A stretch of DNA of 64,000 bases. Source: Eudorina sp. 2006-703-Eu-15. Its lineage: Eukaryota > Chlorophyta > Chlorophyceae > Chlamydomonadales > Volvocaceae. Where the stretch lies: the NCBI GenBank assembly GCA_003117195.1, contig BDSI01000192.1, forward strand, positions 62,001-126,000, in the 5' to 3' direction. Below are positions 37,801 through 46,800 of the stretch, one piece after another; the stretch's first letter is position 1, and every line of letters starts with the position of its first letter. The translations under genes were made by a program, and so were the position numbers. Under the pieces are notes generated by a model that saw only the letters and a program-made list of their open reading frames with translations, had not been told where the DNA came from and made no database searches.

Positions 37801-40800
37801 GGTGCGAGCTCTACCCACTGCCATCCACCCACGTGGCTCCGTCCGTTCCCCCCTTCGGCCCGCGGCCCCAGGTTATGGACGCGGCCGCTGATGGGTACGG
37901 CCGCGGCGAGGCCTGCCGGGCCCTATGGCTCCGCGCCGCGGACCTCACCGGCGGCGTCGCCCTCCCCTCCGCCGCCTCCACCTCGCCCTCGGAGCGCTGC
38001 CTGGCGGTGCTGGTGGCCTCGGCCGTCAACACCAACGGCAAGTCCAGCGCCCTGACAGCACCCCACGGCCCCACCCAGCAGCAGCTGCTCCTGGCGGCGC
38101 TCCAAGCGGGCGGCGTCGCCCCCCTGGACGTGACGGGCCTGCAGCTGCACGCCAACGGGACGCCGCTGGGCGACCCCATCGAGCTGGGCGCCGGGGCGGC
38201 TGTGTACGCTGCCGCCGCCGCCGCCGCCGCTTCCGGTACCACCACCGTGGTTTCGGAGGACGGCCGTGCGGGTCGGTCCTCGTCGCAGCACCGGCGGCAG
38301 CCGTTCGCCTGGGTGAGCGTCAAGGGCTTCGGAGGCCACCAGGAGGCGGCCGCGGGTGTGGTGGAGCTGACGGAGACGGTGGCATCCCTGGAGCGCCGCG
38401 CGCTGCCGCCGGCGTTCAACCTGAGGGCGCTGAACCCCCTGGTGGAAGCGCCCCTGGAGGCGTTCGGGGCCGCCGCCGCCGCCGCCCCTGGAGGCGGCGG
38501 CGGCGACGTCGGCGCGGTGGTGGCGCGCGGCGGCGTGATGGGCCTGGCGCTGGCTGCCGCCGCGACGGGCTCCACGGGCGATGTCCCCGCACCGGAGGGT
38601 GCGGCCATCTTCGGCGTCAGCTCCTTCGGCGCGCAGGGCACCAACGCCCACGCGCTGCTCGCGTCGGCGCCGCTGGCTGTACTGCCGCCGACCGCGACGG
38701 CCGCGGAGGCGTCGTCGTACGGCGGCGGCAAGCGGGGCGCCGCGGCGGCCGCGCTGGTGCCGTGGGCCGGCCAGCGGACCTGGGTGGCGCCTGAGCCGCA
38801 GCTGCTCGTCCAGTCTGCAAGCGTCATACGCCTGCGCCGCCACGGCGGCGTGCGGGTGACGATGCTGGGCCGCCTGGACCACCCGGCTCTCTCTTACCTC
38901 TGGGACGGCATCCCCGCGGACGGCATCCCCGCTGCTGGCCGATCGCCGCCGGCGTTCCTCACCAACGCCGCCGTACTGTCGGCGGCCGCGGCCGCCGTAC
39001 GACTGATGCTGTTGTCGTCGGAGGGCGCCGGCGCCGGCTTCATCCTTCAGGATGTGGTCATGTCGTCGCCTCAGGTCCTGCCGGGCCGCATCATCGCCGC
39101 GGGGAAGCCGCCCGTACCGCAGCTGCGGATCACACTGTCCGGCGGTGGCGGCGGCGGCGGCGGCGGCATGACGCTGACGGTGATCGTGGACGAGACGGAG
39201 CAGCTGATGGCGCGGGTGATGACGGCGCCGGCACCCAAGCTGACGGGGGCGGCGCACTCAGCGGCGGCAACAGCATCGGGCAGCGCTGCGGGCCCCGGGT
39301 GTGGTGGCGAGGAGGAGGTCACTGATGGTAAGGAGTCATCCCGTCGCTTGGTGGCGCTGTTCCACGCGTTGCAGCTGGCGCCGCCGCCACACGGTCCTCA
39401 GCGGCCCGGCGCGGCAGGCGCAGCGGCGGCAGCGGCGGCGACGTCCCCGCTGCTGGCGGCGGCGAGCTGCCCGCCCGCAGCCGATGGGCAGCCCCTGGAG
39501 CCGCGCGCTGTGGAGTCGGCGCTGCAGGCCGCAGCCGTGTCCGTGGCGCTGTCACCACCTGTAGGAGGAGGAGGAGGAGGAGCGACGGAGGCTGCCCTCC
39601 GGGTGGCCCCAATGTATCTGGCGCGGGTCAGCGCCGTGCACGTCGCGGGCGGCCCGCCGCCAACGGCTGCTGCGAGCAGTAGCGGCAGCGGCAGCCAGGA
39701 GAGTGGCGGCTGGGTGGCGTTGCACGCCGGCCCAGCCGGTGCCGACAGCGGTGGCGTCGGATCGGCGGCGACGCAGTCCTTCCACATCCGCCGCGCCGCA
39801 ATCAAGCCCACCGCCAGCTGGGCAGCTACAGCCGCCGCGCCGGTCCCCGCGCTGCAGCTCAGCGGCGCGCTGCTACTGCCCATCGACGCCGCCGCGCCCG
39901 AGATGGCGCGGGCCGTCGCGGCGGCGGCGGCTGCCGCAGCCGCAGCCGACGACGACACGGCGGCGGCCGCCGCCGACCTAGGCGCCGCGGACGGCGCCGC
40001 AGAAGGCGCTGCCGCCGCCGGCGCCGTTGACCCGGCCCTTCTGGCGATGTCCTCCGAGGAGCGGCAGCTGCACCTGGCGGGTCGTATCATGGCGGAGGTT
40101 CGCGGCCTGGTGGGGCGGCCGGTTCACCCCGCGGAGCCGCTCATCTCGGCGGGGGTGGACAGCCGGGCGGGCATGGAGCTGCGGCGGGGGCTGTCGGAGG
40201 CGCTGGGGCTGGCGCTGCCGGTGACGCTGCTGTACGACCACCAGTCGGTGGAGGAGATCGTGGGCTACATCGAGGGGCAGCTGGAGCGATACGCGGCCGA
40301 CCAGGTGCGGGTGCGGGGAGGGGTGGGTGCGGATGGTGGACAGGTGTGTGCAGGTGTGGGTGTGGATGTGGGTGGTCAGCCAGGACACGCAAGGCCAGAT
40401 CCGGATGCTGAGTTGAGTCCTCACCGCACCTGTAATTAATATCGCCGGTCGCTCGCGAGCGTGTGCGCGTCTATCTACGTTGGTCCACCCATGTGGGCGG
40501 CCCGCTGCTCCGCCCCCTTGGCGCGCAGGAGGAGGCTGCGGCGGGGCCGGCGGGCGGGTCGGAGGACGCCTCCGAGGACCTGACGGACGCCGACGAGTCC
40601 TCCGACGGCGAGGCGGGCAGCAGCACCCAGCACCGCCACCACCGCCGGCGCGGCCGACACCCCGGCGCGCGCGCGGGCAGCGGCGCCGCCTCCAACTCGG
40701 CCGCCTCCAACTCCGCCGCCGGCCCCGCGCAGCCGCAGCCGTCCAACCTGCTCAAGGTGCTGCGGCCGCCGGCGGCGCCCCGGCCGCTGTTCCTGGCGGC

Positions 40801-43800
40801 GCCGGGTGTGGCGAACGCCCAGTCGGCCTACTTCTCCTTCTCCGCCTTCCTGCAGTGGGCGGACCAGCCCATCTACGTGCTGGACAAGGACAACGACCTG
40901 GACATCGCCAGGTGGGGGGGGACATAACCTGGGCGGGACAACGACCTGGACATCGCCATGCGGGGGGCGGGGGGGCTGCCAGGACCTAGCTTGGGCGGGA
41001 CACAGGGCTCTAGAGTTGCACACGGCTGGTGCATGCCTTTTTTTGTTTGACCTCCTGGTAGCGCGTTGTGCGCTTCTGCCTCCCTTATGACGCAATGACC
41101 CGGTTGCGCTTCTTCACATCTATATCTTGACCTGGTGGCGGCGGCTCCCGACCAACCTCCGTGAGCTCTGGCCCCGCCCGGTTTGCTCTCCGCTTCTCCC
41201 CTTCACGGAACGTCCCTCCCCCGACGGCTCCCCCTCCCCCTTCCCCTCCCCCTCCACGCCCGGCCGCCTCCAGCCTGGCCCGCCGCAACGCGCTGGACAT
41301 CCTGGCGGTGCAGCCCCAGGGGCCCTTCCTAATCGGCGGCCACTCGTACGGCGGGGCGGTGGCCATGGCCATCGCGCTGCTGCTGGAGGAGTGGGGTCAC
41401 GAGGTGGGGCTGGTGGTCATCATGGACACACCGAGGCCGGAGCAGGTGCGGCCGCGGCAGCCCGACGCCACCGAGTGTACGGAGGAGGACGCCCTGGAGC
41501 TGATGGAGATGATCCTGGGGGCGCTGGGGCGGGACGCCATCGGCCTGGGTGCCAGGTGGGGTGGGGTGGGGTGGGGTGGGGTGGGGTGGGGTGGGGTGGG
41601 GTGGGGTGGGGTGGGGTGGGGTGGGGTGGGGTGGGGTGGGGTGGGTGGGGTGGGGTGGGGTGGGGTGGGGTGGGGTGGGGTGGGGTGGGGTGGGGTGGGT
41701 GCTAGGTGGGGTGGGGTGGGTGCTAGGTGGGGTGGGTGCTAGGTGGGGTGGGGCTGTGCCCGACCGTGAATGCAAGGGGCCATGGGGTCGGGCCAGAGGT
41801 CAAATGCAGCGCGAGAGGTGCACACAGCACAGGATGCGGATCGGAGATGTGGCGGATGCCTGTTAAGCCAAAGTAGGCCTAACTAAGCGGCATACAGTTA
41901 GCAGCGTGGACCTTCCTTTATGACGGCTGCTTACCTGGCCCTCGCCCTCACCTGGCCCTTTATCCCTGGCCCCCGACCCCCGACCTGGCCCCGACCCGGC
42001 TGCAGCATCACGCACCCGCGCGAGAGCGACGAGTGGAAGTCCATGACCCTGGACCAGAAGTACGAGTTCTTCGCGCCCATCTGGAGGGTGATGCGCGACG
42101 ACGCGATGCCGGTGGAGGAGGTCCGGCGGCAGGTCGAGTACGTGGCGCTGGCGGTCAAGCAGGGCAGCCAGGTGAGGCGCGCGGCCGACCTGCGGGGCTG
42201 GGCTGGGCTGAGATGACACCTGCCAAAGGAGGAAGAACCGCCAAGGAGCGGCAAGCAAGGCGAGGGAGGGAGGAGCGAGGGGAAGCTGGGACTGGGAGGT
42301 GCGCAGGGGAGAGGACGTCGGCGGGGTATCGCGATCTGCAAGCCCGCCGATGCCGATGCATTAAGGAGGCCGGCCAGTAGGGAGCTGCCTTGTGATTGGC
42401 AGGTGGTATAGCGGCCTGTGTGCCCGACCCGCACCTGGAACGACCCCTGACGCCGCCTCCCGCCTACCCCGCCCCCGCCCCCGCGCTCCACCTGCGATGG
42501 GCGGTGGGTTGCGATCCGGGGTGGGTGCAGATCTCGGACATGCGGCGGCACCGCTTCACCGGGCGACTGCTGGGCGCCCGAGTGCTGTACTTCCGGGCCG
42601 GCACCCCAGGCGCCTGCGACTACGTCAACGACTCGCGCTTCTGGGCGTACGCGCACGGCATCTGCTGGCACGACCTGTGCACCGACCTGCAGGTGGGGCG
42701 GGTGGCGGGTGCGGGGTGGCGGGGGGTGCGGGTGCGGGTGCTGCAAGGGGCAGGCGGGGGGAGGGGCTGTGATGTCCAGCTACATATCCGAGTGTTGAGA
42801 CGGACTCCCTCTCCACGGAGAGGGGTTTTGCCCCGAGCGCTTGCAACCGTGTAACGCCTCGCGAAGTGCCTGTCACGGTTGGCCTGGATCACGTCACTCA
42901 CCCACTTCCTCACGAACGAACGGACGGACGGACGGACAGGTCATCGACGTGCCCGGCGACCACTTCAGTCTGCTCCGCCAAGGTGTACGGGACATGTCGT
43001 ACATGGTCTCGGCGCTCAAGCACCACCTGGGCGCCTTCGGCTGGGCGGAGACGCTGCGCCGGGATGGAGCCGTAGGTGGCGGTGGAGCTGGCGTGGGCGG
43101 CATCGCCGCTGCCGGGGGCCTGCAGCTGCCCGCGGAGGAGGTGCGGCCGGGCAGGCAGCGACTCGCTCGACCGCCGGATGTCGTCCCAAACATACGTCTT
43201 ATGCGTGTGTGTGTTCCATCGACCAATCATGCGTGTACCAGGAATGCGGCTTCCTTCACCTGGTGGTGGTCCGAAGCCATATGCAAATAAGTCGGTGGAC
43301 GTTTTCTCTCCCCAAGCTGTTTTGTTGAAGGAATTCAACGTTGTGTGTTACGTGGCACCCTGCCGTTGTCTGCCTCTGCACGCGCACGTCATCCACCCCA
43401 CCCCCCACCCACCCCCCGCCCCCCCACCCCACCCCCCCACCCCCACCCCACCCACCGACCCACCGACCCACCCAAGGTGGACGGCCTGGCCGAGTACCTG
43501 GAGCGCATGGGTGTGGACGCCAGCAGGGCGCACCAGCTGGCGGGGGCGGCGCCGTACACGACGGCCGGTGGAGGCACAGGCGCCGGCACAGGCGCGGATG
43601 CAGACGAGCCGCTGCCGCTGCCCCTCCCCATGGGTGTCGGGGCCGCCGCCGCTGCCGGGATGTTCGCCAGGGCGGTCCCCCTCAACGGCGCTGCTGCAGC
43701 CACTACCCCGGGCGATGCGGCTACTGCTGCGGCTGCGGCTGCTACTGCGGCTACAGCAGCCGCGGCCGCCAGAGCACCCGGCATCGGCATCGGACGTGAG

Positions 43801-46800
43801 GCCAGCAGTCCCATGGGTCACCAGCTGGCGTCGGTCGACGTCGTGTTCGTGATTGCTGACGCCGGGCAGCGCCTGCCGCCCGCTCTCGAGGCGGCTGTAG
43901 CAGGGCTGCAGCGGCCCTGCTACAGCTTGCAGCTGCCGTCCAACAGCCGCCTGGCGGACATCCGGAGCGTGCAGGCGCTGGCGGCGCAACTGTGCGAAGC
44001 TGCCAGGGCGGCGGTGGCGCCGCCTCGCCGTACTGCTGGCGCCGGCGCCGCCGCCGCGCCGACGGCGCCGCCCAGACGGGGCAGTCGTCGTCGGCGGACC
44101 CCGAGTGCAGCCGACCAGGCCGCTGGCGGCACGGCGGCTGCCACTGCCACGGCTGCCGAAGCCGCCGTCGCGGGTCGTACGGCGCCCCTGACGGCGGCGG
44201 TGGTGGGGATCGGCTTCGCGGCGGCAGTGGCCTTCGAGGTGGCGGTGCAGCTGCAGCCGTCTGGCTGCACGACTGGCAGCGGCGGCGGCGGCACCGCCGC
44301 CGCCGCCGCTGACGCGTACGGCGCGGGCGGCGCCGCCGCCGGCGCTGGGCTGCTGGAGGCGACTGTGTTGGTGTTGCTGGAGGACCCCCGGCAGCGGCGG
44401 TGCGCCGAGGCGGTGTCGCAGCCCTGGTTCCAGCTGCGGGACTGGGTGGCGGGCTGGCGGCCCGACCTGGATATGGCGGAGTTCGCCACCGTGGGCCGGC
44501 TGCTGGAGGAGCAGGTGGGCGCAGGCGGTGCCCATAAGGTTGCGAGGCCCTTCCGGGTGCACCGCCCGGGCAGCCCCTCGTGCGCGCCGTGGCGTTCGAA
44601 CGCATCCGTGCTGCACCGCGCAGCTGCCTGTCCAAGTTCACTGCCCACCTCTCAGGCGGGTCTCCCCCTCAGGCCAACACGTTCCCCCTCTCCTGACCCA
44701 TTTTCCCTCCCTCCCTGCTCCCTCCTTCCCTCCCTGGCAGGGCCACGCGGCTCAGATGGACTACGTGGGCGGTCTGGCCCCCGCGGGCATCTCCCGGGGG
44801 CAGTGGGAGCTGATGGCGGAGGAGCAGGCGCGGGCGGCCAACGCCCGGGCAGGATACGGCTGGGACGAGCTGCAGTACAGCTGGGCCGTGCTGTACGGCA
44901 TGATTGAGGCGCTGCACGAGCAAAACCGCCGGCGTGTGGGCGCCACGGGTGCTGCCGCCGGGGCTGCGGCCCCGAGTGGCTCTGGCGCCGGTGCTGGTGG
45001 CGGCGCCCCGGCTCCATCCCTGGAGGAGCCCCCCGCACTGCCGCCCTGGGAGTCCTTCCTGTTGGAGCTGTACGGCCTGGTGGACAGGTGGGTGTGGGTG
45101 CACCGCGGCACCGCAGCACCAGCCACACCACAGACACACACAACGGGCGTCGCGACGCAGCTGAGCCGCGGCCCGCGGCCCTGCGGTAGTACCTGTACGC
45201 ACACGGGCTTCACCCGCCTGCCAGCCTGCCTGCACGCAAGCTATACCCCACCGGGTGTCTGCGCTGCGACCGCGATCCGTACGTCGCTGCGACCGCGGTC
45301 CATCCATATTCTTGTTGCGCCTGTGTCCATGACCTGACCATCTGCCGTCCGTCGAACCTTCGCGCACCTCGCCTTCAGGCCCCTGCCCCCCGCGCTCCAC
45401 CCCCCTGCCCCTCAGGCCCGACGACCAGCTGGAGCTCCTGGCCCGCTACCGCCCCGCCGCGCTGCTGAGCGACGTGGCCTGGGATGTGGCGGTGCGGGAC
45501 ACCCTCTGGACGGCCGCCTACATCAAGTCCATAGCGCACACGTGGGTGGCGGCTGGCGGGGCCTGGGGGGGATGTGGGTCGTTGGGGGCAGTGATGGGGG
45601 TGGCGGGGTGGCGGGGCGATGTGGGGCTACAGGGCAGGCAAGTGACCACTTACCCCTGCACAACGGGACTATGTGCGCCACTGAACAGCTGACTGACGAA
45701 CTCTAAAGTTTGTCTATTTAGTAAGTCTTTCCCTATAAGGAGTTACCGGCTGGGGCTGGGTGCCTGTAAGGGAATTGTGCAATTTTTCTGGTTCAACGTA
45801 ATGAATATAGTGTTTTTGATGTTGTCCCTTTCAAGGAACACCAGTACGTTAAGTTGCAGAGGTGGTCCTTGGTGTACTGCACACAGCAACCCGGTGTCCC
45901 TCCTCCTCCCCTCCCTGGTGTAACCCCCCTCCCGCACCACAACTCCCCTCCCCCACCCCATCCGCACAGTCACAAGCCCGACGCGCCCTTTCTCGGGGAG
46001 ACCCTCTTCCTGCACGCCGCGCCGCCCACCGCCAGCGTGCTGAGCGGCAGTGTGCGGGACTTCACCGCCGGCTGGGCCGCCGGGGCCACCCGCTCCTTCG
46101 CCCTGCTCGTCCAGCCGGTCAAGATGGTGCGGCTGGGCCCCGGCGAGGACCCTTCGGCAGCGGCAGCGGCACCAGCACCCGCTGCTGCGGCTGTGGCTGT
46201 GACTACGGCGGTGACGCGCGGGTCGGCGCAGCCGCCAGCCGCTGCCCCGGGGCCGGCGCTGCGCGCCACCGAGCCGGTGCTGCCCCTGACGGCCCCACAG
46301 CTGGAGAGGCTCCTGGCGGATGCGGCGGCCTGCTACAGCCGCCTCGCGGCGATGCGGCGGCAGCTTGCGCGGGTGCCGGCCGCATCGGGCGTGCCGACGC
46401 TGCAGCTCAGCCCAGGCGGCGGCGGCGGCGGCGGGGCGGATGCGGATGGGGCGGCCGACGGCGGAGGGCGTGAGGGGGCCAGCGGGAGCGGGCCCGGCAG
46501 CATGATGTCGTACGTCATGGTAGTCGGGGCCGGCAGCAGCGGCGGCGGCAGCGGCGGTAGGACTGCATCGCCTGACTTGAGTGGCGGAGCGGATGCGGGC
46601 CGATCCGAGGATGGGATGTCAGAAAGCGGGGCAGCGACGGCGGGAGTGCACGCGGCGCCGCCGGCGCCGTCGGTGGTCATTGCCGCGCTGAACCGGCTGT
46701 GTCCCATGGGTCAGCGCATTCGCGCCAGCCCGTCGGGTCAGCAGCAGCAGCGGCAGCAGCAGCAACAGGTGTCCGCGCAGCAATCGGAGGCGGGGGCGGA

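Noticed and set aside
40912..40960. Apparent exon duplication (gacaacgacctggacatcgcca repeated at 40889 and 40937)
   Set aside because: The second copy lies in the intron after 40911 and is out of phase with the following exon; it looks like a short tandem duplication creating a decoy donor.
44741..45087. Possible separate gene between TE1 and TE3
   Set aside because: Splice phases join it seamlessly to both neighbours and no stop or start separates it; it fits as the lid-like part of TE2.
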